Origin: Euryarchaeota archaeon UBA202
GTDB lineage: Archaea; Thermoplasmatota; E2; UBA202
Reading direction: 5' to 3'
Assembly: GCA_002502685.1 (NCBI GenBank)
Contig: DAQA01000013.1
Span: 1-64,000, forward strand
Length of the DNA: 64,000 bases
In this document: positions 9,114-17,496 of the stretch, piece by piece
Layout: each line of letters opens with the position of its first letter
Position numbering within the stretch: the stretch's first letter is position 1
Position numbers and translations under genes: made by a program
The notes under the pieces: generated by a model
Databases searched by the model: none
Told to the model about the DNA's origin: nothing
Seen by the model: the letters and a program-made list of their open reading frames with translations, nothing else

Positions 9114-10976
9114 ATGAAGAAGCAAGTATTTGCCCTAACATTTATTCTTGTAACTGTAAGCCTTATAGGGCTAATGGGTCCGTCCCATAAAGCGACAGGG
9201 ATTGATGATTCAGGATGGTACTGGAAACCAGAAAGCTATGCCCAGTTGGTCACTTGGTATAGACACTTGGAGGAAAATTACTCGGGATATATTGAAGTAT
9301 TTAAAGCAAATGAGCTTTATGGAACTGGGAAAGTAGATGGGGGATATGACCTTTATTATGTCCGGATAACCAATGAATCCCGAGGTTTCCATAAACCCGA
9401 GGTTCTTTTCCTGGGTAGCCCCCATGGTGACGAAACAGCAGGAACCATAGGAATGTACTGGTTTACGGACTGGCTTATGAGACATGCATACCATCCAGAT
9501 TTTGACAACCCTGAAAGAGGCTGGTATCAATGGCTCATTGACAATCGAGAAATCTATCTTGAGGTAAGCCATAATCCCTATGGATTTGACCATATCCAAA
9601 GAGGTGACTTTAATGGATGGGATCTAAACAGGGAAGCAGACTATCACGGGCCAGGTCCAAATACCAGGGGGATCTGGGCCAGTGTAAATGGATTCACATT
9701 GACACGATTCATTGATAACCATCTCATAAGGATAGGGACCGATTTCCATGGTGGCGTACGAATGTTATTATATCCATGGTCATCAAATTATGACTCAATA
9801 AATGGGACAAGTCCTCTGAGCAATATGACCTATACTCATGCACCCCCGGATTTTTATTATTATGATACAACATCTCTGCGTGTGGGTAACTATATGGGTG
9901 ATTTCGGTGGTGACTTAAATCCTGGGAACTGTGGAACCATTCCTGATACTGTTGGCTATGAAGCACCGGGTGCAATTGCTCCTTGGGCATATGGGGCAGA
10001 TATCAAAGAAAATCCGTGGGAGGATCAATGGGTAAATAATGAAGAATTTGGAAACTATCCCGGGGCAGGTATCTTGTGGATTACTCCAGAACTTTCAGTT
10101 ATAAAAAACCCTCCTGAGATTACTATGGGAAGTGATCATATTTTGGGATATGGGACAGAGGTACGGCGATTTCTCCTTCATCAGATAGATCTGGCACAAC
10201 CCTATATTTGGTGGTTATCCCCCTGTAATAATAGTCTTCATCCCCGCAATGTTTCACTCCAATGGCAAGTTAATGGATGCCATGTGGTAGATCAAACCCT
10301 TGTCCAATGGGGGACGAACTCTGACCCGATTAATAATCCTGATCATGTCTCTAGCCTACACAATGATTATCAAGGAGATTATGTGGGAGGGACAGGATGG
10401 GATAATGCCTTAGATGGAAATAGAAAAGGGAGAATTTATTGGGAAAACCTAACACTTGATGAACCAGGTGATTATTATTTTGTAGCAAAGGCACAAGTTG
10501 ATCAAGCATATAAAAAGACCTTGGTAGCCCCTGAGTATGCCGATGATCATTCTTATCTTCGGCTTATAAAGGAAAGAACAAATGATTCATATCTTGAGGA
10601 ACTTAATGGAACAGATGGCAGAGAATACATAAAGGGGCAGCTATGGTGGTATAGTCCTATAGTTCATATTCATGTGGGAACAATAGAGAGACCTCGAGAG
10701 GGATATCTGTATGTTGCCAATCGTGAAATCATGCCAACCTTGAGAGGAAAAACTTTGGTAATTGGCGATATCTTAGTATCCACAAATACCCAAAACACTT
10801 CATGTGTGGAATTCTATGTGGATGGAAACCTTCGTGACCGGGTTACCACAGAACCATATGAATGGCGATGGGAGGAAACAATCTTTGGAACCCATGAACT
10901 CGAAGTAAAAATATATGGAAGGGGCGACCATTTTGTTTCTCAAACAATTCCCCTAACCATTTTTAACATTGCCTAG
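9114..10976 (+). CDS. Secreted M14-family zinc carboxypeptidase with C-terminal Ig-like domain
   Basis: A 620-residue protein with an N-terminal signal peptide (about 1-22, MKKQVFALTFILVTVSLIGL). The M14 core carries the zinc ligands H104 and E107 (PHGDETAG) and H212 (TDFHGG), the substrate-binding pair N172-R173 (WDLNRE) and the catalytic E326 (WITPELS). All key residues are present, so an active metallocarboxypeptidase is likely, releasing C-terminal amino acids from extracellular peptides. A middle region (about 350-520) looks like a beta-sandwich. Residues 523-620 form an Ig-like domain nearly matching the C-terminus of the upstream giant protein (YLYVA, FYVDG.LR, EWRW, FG.HELEVKIY, IFN). 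ATG 9114 lies close to A/T-rich promoter-like sequence (TTTTAA at 9081), so a leaderless transcript is possible. Confidence 0.88.
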   Translation: MKKQVFALTFILVTVSLIGLMGPSHKATGIDDSGWYWKPESYAQLVTWYRHLEENYSGYIEVFKANELYGTGKVDGGYDLYYVRITNESRGFHKPEVLFLGSPHGDETAGTIGMYWFTDWLMRHAYHPDFDNPERGWYQWLIDNREIYLEVSHNPYGFDHIQRGDFNGWDLNREADYHGPGPNTRGIWASVNGFTLTRFIDNHLIRIGTDFHGGVRMLLYPWSSNYDSINGTSPLSNMTYTHAPPDFYYYDTTSLRVGNYMGDFGGDLNPGNCGTIPDTVGYEAPGAIAPWAYGADIKENPWEDQWVNNEEFGNYPGAGILWITPELSVIKNPPEITMGSDHILGYGTEVRRFLLHQIDLAQPYIWWLSPCNNSLHPRNVSLQWQVNGCHVVDQTLVQWGTNSDPINNPDHVSSLHNDYQGDYVGGTGWDNALDGNRKGRIYWENLTLDEPGDYYFVAKAQVDQAYKKTLVAPEYADDHSYLRLIKERTNDSYLEELNGTDGREYIKGQLWWYSPIVHIHVGTIERPREGYLYVANREIMPTLRGKTLVIGDILVSTNTQNTSCVEFYVDGNLRDRVTTEPYEWRWEETIFGTHELEVKIYGRGDHFVSQTIPLTIFNIA

Positions 10977-11081
10977 TTAGACAACCATTTTGATAAAAAG
11001 TAAAGTGGGAACACTAATATATAGTAAAAAATAATCGAAGAAGTATGATGTGTAAAAGTAAAGTTGAAGAAAAAAAAAATC

Positions 11082-12380
11082 TTATTGATAATGGGTGGGC
11101 TCAGCTTTCATAAATTCTCTTAAAAGACATGTGGCATAACAACCCTTGGATAGATCAAATTCCATAGTTACATAGTTCTGATAGATGGTATAATCAAAAT
11201 TTGTGAGGGGTGCAAGTAGAATCCTTCGAAATCCCCGGGAGGTTAAACGGGGAATATCAGGTATAACAAACTTGGTAAGTGACACGTGGTCATCAATGAT
11301 TTTTTTTTCTATCTGTCCCATTTTTCCCCCTCCAAAATGGGTCTCAAACCCAGGAAGGATACCGGAGACAAAGGCCTCTTCTTCCTGTATTTGTCGATTG
11401 ACCTTTTCCAGGTTTTCATCTGTGACAGGAATCCCCTCACGATCAGCCATAATACGGCGATTTCTTACGGGCAATACAACATCTCCCACCAGGGCTCTAT
11501 TCAAGGGTAAATCCTCTTTAATTCGCCGGGAAAGAATTAAGTTAAAAAGATAAGACTGGTAGGAATGAATGAACATTTGTACAAGATGTGGGGGCAGAGT
11601 TAAAAGTGCTCCGATCCAATCATCGGGATTTCGGGCTAGATGGGAAATCATTAAGCGTTCAAAAAGAAGATACGAAGGATATATCTCTAGTGCTTTTTTA
11701 AAATCCTTTGTTTGTTGTAAAAATGTTCGTGCTCTGTATGATTCTTCACCTTCCCCAGGTAGGGGGTTGCAAATGTAGGTTAGTATTGCTTTTTTAAAGT
11801 TGCCTTCAATAATATATTTGCCGACAATGTGGGTGATTGGTCTAATGACCCCAAATCGTTGTACCCCAAAAAAATTGGGGAAACCGCCTGTTTCTAAAAT
11901 TTTGTCCAATATAATCGTGAATTGTTTTTTTATGTTGTTTCGTGTGTTCCGTATTGTAATCTTAAAGGTATTCCCAATATGATCTCCCCATGAGATTGGC
12001 CTATTGCTGGTATAACAATCCGTTATTTCAACGTCCTTGATGTAAGCATTTTTTACAGTATCCAGTGATGTTTTAAAGGACATTACTTGTTTGGTGATAG
12101 CTCTTTTATCCTTTGTGCCCGCGATGCCGATCATATGGGAAGAAATACCCATTTTTTTGGAAAGCTGTAAGAGAAGATTAAATGTTTCCCAATTAATCGA
12201 TGTCACTTTTGCAATAACAAATGCACCATCGCGTTCCGGCGGGGGTGTAATACGTTCTTCAACTATAAAATCACTGGGGTGAACCTTGATTTTTCCCCCG
12301 ATGCCTTTCCTTGGTGTGAGAAATACCCTCATTCCTATCTGTTTTTCCCCTTCAGGGGGTGAAACAGATACTACGGGCAC
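11082..12380 (-). CDS. truD: tRNA pseudouridine(13) synthase TruD
   Basis: 432 residues, the normal size for archaeal TruD, which isomerises U13 in certain tRNAs. Hallmarks are the N-terminal GIGGKIK..P.DF.VEE element, the catalytic aspartate D91 in AGTKDKRA, and NFFGVQRFG near residue 175. The start is GTG at 12380, whose first base is the last base of the rpoL stop (TAGTG overlap), implying translational coupling. An alternative ATG lies 16 codons in (MRVFLTPRKG), close to where the conserved region begins. Last gene of the csl4-rpoL-truD operon, converging on the peptidase gene. Confidence 0.93.
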   Translation of the reverse strand: MPVVSVSPPEGEKQIGMRVFLTPRKGIGGKIKVHPSDFIVEERITPPPERDGAFVIAKVTSINWETFNLLLQLSKKMGISSHMIGIAGTKDKRAITKQVMSFKTSLDTVKNAYIKDVEITDCYTSNRPISWGDHIGNTFKITIRNTRNNIKKQFTIILDKILETGGFPNFFGVQRFGVIRPITHIVGKYIIEGNFKKAILTYICNPLPGEGEESYRARTFLQQTKDFKKALEIYPSYLLFERLMISHLARNPDDWIGALLTLPPHLVQMFIHSYQSYLFNLILSRRIKEDLPLNRALVGDVVLPVRNRRIMADREGIPVTDENLEKVNRQIQEEEAFVSGILPGFETHFGGGKMGQIEKKIIDDHVSLTKFVIPDIPRLTSRGFRRILLAPLTNFDYTIYQNYVTMEFDLSKGCYATCLLREFMKAEPTHYQ

Positions 12381-12652
12381 TATTTTTTCATCTCCTCAAT
12401 GGATTTGCGGAGGGAATCAGTGTCTTTTTTTAGGGCCCGTACGGCTTTAAGAAGGATCGTTTTGGGATTTCCCTCTTTTACCTTGAGAAAGAAACGGGGA
12501 TTGGCAAGAAGTGGATGGTCAATTCTCCAGTCTGCAAGAGTGATTTTATTGTCGTCTAATAATTTATATTTTAGGGGATTCAAAATAGTTTTTTCTCCAA
12601 TGACTTCGAATTCTAATTCATTTTTTTTATTTGTCAGTATTTTTATCTCCAT
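12380..12652 (-). CDS. rpoL: DNA-directed RNA polymerase subunit L (Rpo11)
   Basis: 90 residues, matching archaeal Rpo11, the partner of subunit D in the assembly platform of RNA polymerase. The motif with DNKITLADWRIDHP and the C-terminal helical part after PKTILLKAVRALKK are typical. It starts 4 nt after the csl4 stop, and its TAG stop overlaps the truD GTG. Linkage of csl4, rpoL and other RNA genes is a familiar euryarchaeal arrangement. Confidence 0.93.
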   Translation of the reverse strand: MEIKILTNKKNELEFEVIGEKTILNPLKYKLLDDNKITLADWRIDHPLLANPRFFLKVKEGNPKTILLKAVRALKKDTDSLRKSIEEMKK

Positions 12653-12656
12653 ATTC

Positions 12657-13250
12657 TCACCGTTTATCTAGATTACCTTCTCCATAGTCACTGGCGACTT
12701 TTCTTGTTTCAACACGGCCGCAAATCGAGCATTCCAATTTATCCTTTTTTTTCTGGAGAACATTTCGGCAATTGACACAATAGGACTTGATAACTCCTAA
12801 ATCAGGACCAACCGTGCTTAGTTTAATTGATGGTTTCACTTGAATGACCTTGGCTCGTGCGATATCGCCGATGCGGTATTTTTCCCCGGTTGCAGAAACA
12901 TAATCCCGGGATAGATTAGAGATGTGAATTGCGGCTATTGTATCTCCAAACAATGACCGTTTTTTTCCTGCCACATGGAGAATATCTACCAAAACCATGG
13001 ATTTTGTTGTCTTTTTGATTTCGATGAGGACAATATCCCCTTTATTTACCGAGTTGGGTGTATTCGTTAAGGGTTTTACTTCAGCAGACATCCGGTTTTT
13101 GTTCACTTGAAACGTACCAATGATCCCACTGATAATGTCATTGTTGATATTATAGGTTCCGTATCCTGAGAGCAATTCCTCGGTGGTTGCAATTATTTCA
13201 CCGGGGAATACAAATGTTCCATCCTTTATCATTATCGTAAATGAATACAA
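12657..13250 (-). CDS. csl4: Exosome RNA-binding subunit Csl4
   Basis: 197 residues. It has an N-terminal beta domain (FPGEIIATTEELLSGYGTY), a central S1 RNA-binding domain (about 67-145, with GDIVLIEI and IHISNLSRDYV), and a C-terminal zinc ribbon with C158, C161, C174 and C177. Csl4 forms part of the cap of the archaeal exosome and helps bind RNA substrates. The start could also be the ATG six codons downstream (MIKDGTFVFPGE), which is nearer the family consensus. First gene of the operon with rpoL and truD. Confidence 0.92.
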   Translation of the reverse strand: MYSFTIMIKDGTFVFPGEIIATTEELLSGYGTYNINNDIISGIIGTFQVNKNRMSAEVKPLTNTPNSVNKGDIVLIEIKKTTKSMVLVDILHVAGKKRSLFGDTIAAIHISNLSRDYVSATGEKYRIGDIARAKVIQVKPSIKLSTVGPDLGVIKSYCVNCRNVLQKKKDKLECSICGRVETRKVASDYGEGNLDKR

Positions 13251-13690
13251 AACTTCCCTTTATAGATGACGGTTATTGTTTCGGGGGAAAATTAGAAGCA
13301 AGAGTGTAGTAGGAAAAATGAAAAAAAAAATTAAATAGAAACCTGTGAAGGGACAGATTGAATGCAACCTGAATAAAAAAAAAAAAAAGACGGTATATAC
13401 AAAACATGATATAAGCCAATTGATTCCGGTGTACAGAAAGAACTGAGAGCTATAAGAGAGGAACAAGGAGGAAAAAAAAAACAAAAAAAAAAATCATGGC
13501 ACGGATGGAGATGCTTGTTTCTTGCCTTTTTTTCTCCTTGCCTATTTGTATCAAATTATGATCGGGATTGGTTTCAATTGATATTTTTTGTTTAGTGGAT
13601 TGCAACAATAAAATAAAGAGTATGTCCACTATTAATGCCTAAAAAGAGATGAGGATGTATACAGAGGGGGGATGCTATAAAAAGCGATAA
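13251..13690. other. Intergenic region, no gene seen
   Basis: A/T-rich stretch upstream of csl4 with long A and T runs. The minus-strand open frame at 13260-13484 translates to a phenylalanine-rich low-complexity peptide and is not a credible gene. A TATA-like sequence, GCTATAAAAAGC (13674-13685), sits at its right edge and points to the zinc-ribbon frame that follows. Confidence 0.45.
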
Positions 13691-13855
13691 TGTTTAATAG
13701 AAGGTGAAGGTTTAATTGTCGGTGATATAATCGAGAACATATTCCCTCCCTGTCCAAAATGCGAAAAAGGATGGCTAGTCCCATTTTCCTTTGGCAGAGA
13801 TGTCTTTGAAAAATGGAAATGTACCGAATGTGGACATACTATTGAAAAAAGATAA
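13691..13855 (+). CDS. Small zinc-ribbon protein frame without a canonical start codon
   Basis: This frame is too short to be picked up by length. It reads through IIENIFPPCPKCEKGWLVPF and then FEKWKCTECGHTIEKR before TAA at 13853. The two CxxC knuckles (CPKC, CTEC) form a clear rubredoxin-like zinc ribbon of about 45 residues. The frame is open from the stop at 13688 but has no ATG, GTG or TTG; the candidates are ATT 13715 or ATA 13727. GGTGAT (13721-13726) resembles a Shine-Dalgarno but directly abuts ATA 13727. A TATA-like element lies at 13674-13685. It may be a real gene with a rare start, or a remnant whose start has decayed. Confidence 0.4.
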   Translation, partial: CLIEGEGLIVGDIIENIFPPCPKCEKGWLVPFSFGRDVFEKWKCTECGHTIEKR

Positions 13856-13989
13856 GGACATCTGTACCGCCTAGGTGCCATCAACTATAAATATCTTTTT
13901 TTCAGGTCTCATTGTTACGGTCAAGAATGTAGAGATACTCCATCATTTAAAGCAATAAAGTATTGCAAACACAGAAAAAAAGAGAGTTT

Positions 13990-14865
13990 TTATCCCGACC
14001 TATGTCCATAAAACTTTACAGCATTACTATGTAATGGTATACCCATATCCTCTGCAATGCTTTGACACTTGACCCGTAAAAAATAGACGATGGGTCGATA
14101 ATTGGTTTCTGAAAAAGCCTCATAATTTGCCATGCCTTTACAAATCAGAAGGGTAGATGACTCTAATTTTTTAATCATCATAGGAGAGAGAATATCAAAA
14201 TCCACTCCAACAGCAAAACCTGGGGTGGTTAATATTTCATCTGCAATTCTACCCAGGCCTGCAAATTGTGCATCCTCAAATGTAGCATCTGTAAGAATGG
14301 GAACACCCTTAACAACAACGGTCAGATGGATATCATATTTTTTTAATTCTTTACATAACAGAGCATCAAAAACTATCTCCCCACAATTATCGGTAAAGAG
14401 GACAATATTTCCTCTAAGAAGACCCCTGATGCAATCAAGATCGCTATACCCTAATCCCTGGTGAAATGACTCTTCAAAAAAGTGTTCCAGGTCTTGCGGG
14501 GACGAGGCACTTCCCTCGATACCGAAATCTATGGTGTTTCCAATAATAGAGCAAAGAACCGCTGCCTGCAGAGGATCATTGCTTTCCAGTATGCGTTCTT
14601 GAGCCCGGGGAAGAAGGCTCTTGGCCACCTGGTTGCTTTTTTTCTTCAATTCATGATAGGGATCTAGTGACCCCATGGCTTGATATGCGGTGTGATGAAC
14701 CCTTGTTGCAACCTGTGCAGAACTAAGGTTGTCGTACTCCTTCAGTATAATCTTCATGGATTGCAACAATACCCTTCTTTGTACATCCTTATCACTATTA
14801 ACCAGCCCAGTCTCAAACAAGACTCTGTTTAAAAGACAGGGGGCACATCGAGGTTTCATTTTCAT
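13990..14865 (-). CDS. DUF89/ARMT1-like metal-dependent phosphatase, paralog 1
   Basis: 291 residues of the DUF89 (damage-control phosphatase) family. Archaeal members carry an N-terminal CxxC; here it is C7 and C10 (CAPCLLNR). The metal-binding pair is D159-N160 in FTDNCGEIVFD, and GVPILTDATFEDA is also conserved. Family members hydrolyse phosphate esters of damaged or unwanted sugar phosphates and nucleotides with Mn, Co or Ni; the substrate here is unknown. It is transcribed alone, divergently from the lipid cluster at 15024. A second paralog lies at 32659-33522 inside the MinD/Mrp cluster. Confidence 0.85.
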   Translation of the reverse strand: MKMKPRCAPCLLNRVLFETGLVNSDKDVQRRVLLQSMKIILKEYDNLSSAQVATRVHHTAYQAMGSLDPYHELKKKSNQVAKSLLPRAQERILESNDPLQAAVLCSIIGNTIDFGIEGSASSPQDLEHFFEESFHQGLGYSDLDCIRGLLRGNIVLFTDNCGEIVFDALLCKELKKYDIHLTVVVKGVPILTDATFEDAQFAGLGRIADEILTTPGFAVGVDFDILSPMMIKKLESSTLLICKGMANYEAFSETNYRPIVYFLRVKCQSIAEDMGIPLHSNAVKFYGHRSG

Positions 14866-15023
14866 TTGTCAGGTACAATAGATTGCTCTTTTTTAAGATT
14901 TGTATCTTCTCATATCCTCAATGGTGTTGGTGTTCTTCATCAAAAAGACTAGTGTACCCAAACGGAAAAGTAAAGAAGGAGAACAAATATTTTAAATATT
15001 ATTTGGTCATATGGTAATCCCAG

Positions 15024-15416
15024 ATGCCCTTAAAGGAGGAATCTAGTACAATTTTGCCCAAAAAAACAGCGAAAATCAGTGGCATGGCCCACTCCCTGTG
15101 TCTTCTGCATTACTTAGATGAAAAAAAGAAGCCCAAGGGGCTTCGAATAAAAGGCATTATTAGAGAAATAATCAAAAATCGGGATAAAACATTCCTGTTA
15201 GGATTCCATTGGAAACCCTTTTATATTGGAGCCATGCATTTCCAGGATGCCTACAATTATGATATTGAACGGGTACAACGCTGCGCCATACATTATGCAA
15301 CACCCAATGGCCGAATTATTCCCTTGTGTGCCTATATTGTGGGTCCCACCTATGGGGAGAAAATAGAAAAAAAATTTAGTGTATCATTGGAGGAATATCA
15401 TGGTCGTGAAAATTAA
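15024..15416 (+). pseudogene. Stranded C-terminal part of a tetraether-lipid-synthase-like radical SAM protein
   Basis: 130 residues resembling only the C-terminus of archaeal radical SAM lipid synthases (Tes/GDGT-MAS type). Recognisable pieces are GAMHFQDAYNYDIERVQRC, IHYATPNGRIIPLCAY and KKFSVSLEEY. The radical SAM core that should precede it (several hundred residues with CxxxCxxC) is absent: only about 160 bp separate this frame from the divergent DUF89 gene. The remaining frame is intact, starts with ATG near a TATA-like TTTTAAATATT (14991-15001), and overlaps the ferredoxin gene by 17 nt. From memory, Methanosarcina keeps the order geranylgeranyl reductase-ferredoxin-Tes, so the locus identity is credible. 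It is either a decayed gene or a retained stand-alone domain. Confidence 0.6.
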
Positions 15417-15564
15417 TCGGGATAAATGTATGTATTGCGGGGGCTGTGTGGGTCTGTGCCCCGTTAATGCCCTGACTCTTCAGGAGGTACGACTAGTGGT
15501 TAGCAATAAGTGTACCGAGTGCGGCATCTGTATTCAATTTTGTCCCGTGGGGGCTTTACAATGA
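15400..15564 (+). CDS. Small 2[4Fe-4S] ferredoxin, likely electron donor to geranylgeranyl reductase
   Basis: 54 residues with two classic cluster motifs, CMYCGGCVGLCP and CTECGICIQFCP. The start is ATG 15400 (MVVKINRDKC), set by a strong GGAGGA 5 nt upstream, within the end of the preceding frame. Its TGA overlaps the ATG of the reductase gene (ATGA at 15561-15564), so the two are translationally coupled. In Methanosarcina a ferredoxin encoded next to geranylgeranyl reductase is needed for full saturation of archaeal lipids, which suggests the same job here. Confidence 0.88.
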   Translation: MVVKINRDKCMYCGGCVGLCPVNALTLQEVRLVVSNKCTECGICIQFCPVGALQ

Positions 15565-16751
15565 AAAATATTTCTACTGATGTTTTGATAGTGGGCGCAG
15601 GGCCTGCGGGAAGCACAGCAGCACGGGAGCTGGCGGCAAAGGGTATTGATGTCATTGTGCTTGAAAAAAAACCAGAGATTGGTTGTTTTAAAAGATGTGC
15701 AGAGGGGATAACGCTTAGGGGTTTGACCGATGCAGGTATCAAACCTCAAAAAGAGTGGGCATTGGGACATATTACGGGTGCGCGACTTTATCCTCCATCT
15801 GAAAAAAATGTGGTGGAGATGAAGGGGGATCGCATGGCGGGATATGTTGTTGAACGAAAGGTGTTTGAAAAATGGTTAGCCAGCAGGGCTGTGAAGGAGG
15901 GGGCACGTTTTATGGTGAAAACTCCTGCCTTAGGGTTCCATAGATCGGGGGAGAAATGTATTGTAAAAACCCGGTATATGGATGCGGCTTTGGCTATTGA
16001 AACTAAACTTGTGTTGGGTGCAGATGGCGTGGAAAGCAAGGTTGGCCGATGGGCCGGAATAAAGGCCCTGAACAGGATTTCGGATTATCATTCAGGATTT
16101 CAGTACGAGATGGCGGGGGTGAATGTGGATGACTCCTATATCCACTTATTTTTTGGTACAAAGGTTGCCCCTAAGGGGTATTTATGGATTTTTCCCAAAA
16201 AATTTTCTGCAAATGTGGGAGTGGGTGTTCTCACAAAAGAAATACGGAATAAACGCCCCATGGACTATGTCCATACTTTTATTGATGCCCATCCAGATAT
16301 GTTTGCCACAGCCAGTCCCCTGGAGGTTAATGCGGGAGGGGTCCCAGTGGCCCATAATACTGAAATGGTCACGGATAATGTGATGCTCATTGGTGATGCC
16401 GCCCAGGTTGTTCATCCTCTTCATGGAGGGGGTATCATTCGCAGTATCAAGTCTGCCCAGGCAGCGGCCCACACGGCCCTTCTGGCACTGGAAGAAAAAA
16501 ATTATTCCCGAAAAAGATTGATGGAGTACCAGGATTGGTGGGAGACTGCTTATGGTGTACAAATGGCTAAGCTGATGAAAATCCGTTCGTTTTTGGAACG
16601 GTTAGATGATAAGGATTTTGAGTTATTAGCAGAAGTTCTCAGTGGTGAAGATATCATGGATGTTATTGATGCAAAGGTGACATTTTTGATGAAAAAATTG
16701 ATTACTAAGCCATCGATAGCCCGGTTGGTAAAAAAATATTTGTCTGGATAA
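15561..16751 (+). CDS. Geranylgeranyl reductase (digeranylgeranylglycerophospholipid reductase family)
   Basis: 396 residues from ATG 15561. It has an N-terminal FAD dinucleotide-binding motif (VLIVGAGPAGSTAARELAAKG), the family signature EIGCFKRCAEGITLRGL, a PKGYLWIFPK element in the substrate domain, and a second FAD motif (LIGDAAQVVHPLHGGGI). The enzyme saturates the double bonds of geranylgeranyl chains in archaeal ether lipids, using reduced ferredoxin or similar donors. The 4-nt overlap with the ferredoxin gene supports that partnership. A GGR-type flavoprotein that saturates another isoprenoid is also possible. Confidence 0.9.
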   Translation: MKNISTDVLIVGAGPAGSTAARELAAKGIDVIVLEKKPEIGCFKRCAEGITLRGLTDAGIKPQKEWALGHITGARLYPPSEKNVVEMKGDRMAGYVVERKVFEKWLASRAVKEGARFMVKTPALGFHRSGEKCIVKTRYMDAALAIETKLVLGADGVESKVGRWAGIKALNRISDYHSGFQYEMAGVNVDDSYIHLFFGTKVAPKGYLWIFPKKFSANVGVGVLTKEIRNKRPMDYVHTFIDAHPDMFATASPLEVNAGGVPVAHNTEMVTDNVMLIGDAAQVVHPLHGGGIIRSIKSAQAAAHTALLALEEKNYSRKRLMEYQDWWETAYGVQMAKLMKIRSFLERLDDKDFELLAEVLSGEDIMDVIDAKVTFLMKKLITKPSIARLVKKYLSG

Positions 16752-16776
16752 AGTTGATGCACTTGTAGTGGGATGG

Positions 16777-17415
16777 TTAGAGATAGATGGCCAGGTGGTC
16801 TTTTATATAGGGGTGCAGGGGGATTGTTTCAGTGATGGTTCCAAAGGTTGATGTGATGTGTTGGATTACGTGGTGATATATTTTTTGTGGTGGCTGTGTA
16901 ACATCGATGCTGCGCGCTTTTACCATGAGGATACCTTTTGTACAGGTAAAAAAGGTCATGTTTTTGAGGAACATGTCTACCTGGTTTCGTTGCGCGATAT
17001 CCTGGTAGACAATGTCAACACGTCCTATTTGTGCTTGATAATCATGTGGTTTGTTGGCATCGGCGAGGATGGGGATAATGTTTGGTCTAAGGCCGCTGAG
17101 TTTAAGAAGATCCCTCATGGCTCGTGGCGAAGAGTCCACTGCATAGATGGTTCCCTGAGGGGTGATATCTGAGATGTGGCTGACAGTTGTTCCATTGGCA
17201 GCTCCCAAGTAAAGGGTATGTGTTGCAGAAGTGAGAGATGGGAGTCTGTGGCCATTGAGGATGGCTGCGGCAAGTTTGCTATGGTAGGGATTCCATGACC
17301 GGTACTCAATATTGTTATAGGTGATGAGTTGTTCACCATGTGTTTTCTGGCCGGGTGTGGGGTTTTTTGTATAGAGTTTTCCTTTGTGGTAATAGATGTG
17401 AGGAAGGGTGTGCAT
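16777..17415 (-). CDS. flpA: Fibrillarin-like rRNA/tRNA 2'-O-methyltransferase
   Basis: 212 residues, standard for archaeal FlpA, the SAM-dependent subunit of box C/D sRNPs that methylates 2'-OH groups of rRNA and tRNA. Motif I is LYLGAANGTTVSHISD (about 68-83), followed by GTIYAVDSSPRAMRDLL, a DIVYQDIAQRNQ motif IV, and ILMVKARSIDVT with the catalytic lysine. The usual nop5 partner is not adjacent; the neighbour 81 nt upstream is a radical SAM gene. Confidence 0.92.
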   Translation of the reverse strand: MHTLPHIYYHKGKLYTKNPTPGQKTHGEQLITYNNIEYRSWNPYHSKLAAAILNGHRLPSLTSATHTLYLGAANGTTVSHISDITPQGTIYAVDSSPRAMRDLLKLSGLRPNIIPILADANKPHDYQAQIGRVDIVYQDIAQRNQVDMFLKNMTFFTCTKGILMVKARSIDVTQPPQKIYHHVIQHITSTFGTITETIPLHPYIKDHLAIYL

Positions 17416-17496
17416 TATGTGTTGAATGATATTGGTGTTAAAAAAGTCATTCCTATTAATTTAGCATCCCTGTTTTATGGGGGGAAACAATAGCTC

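Noticed and set aside
13260..13484. Minus-strand 74-codon frame
   Set aside because: Phenylalanine- and leucine-rich low-complexity sequence from A-runs; not credible as a protein.
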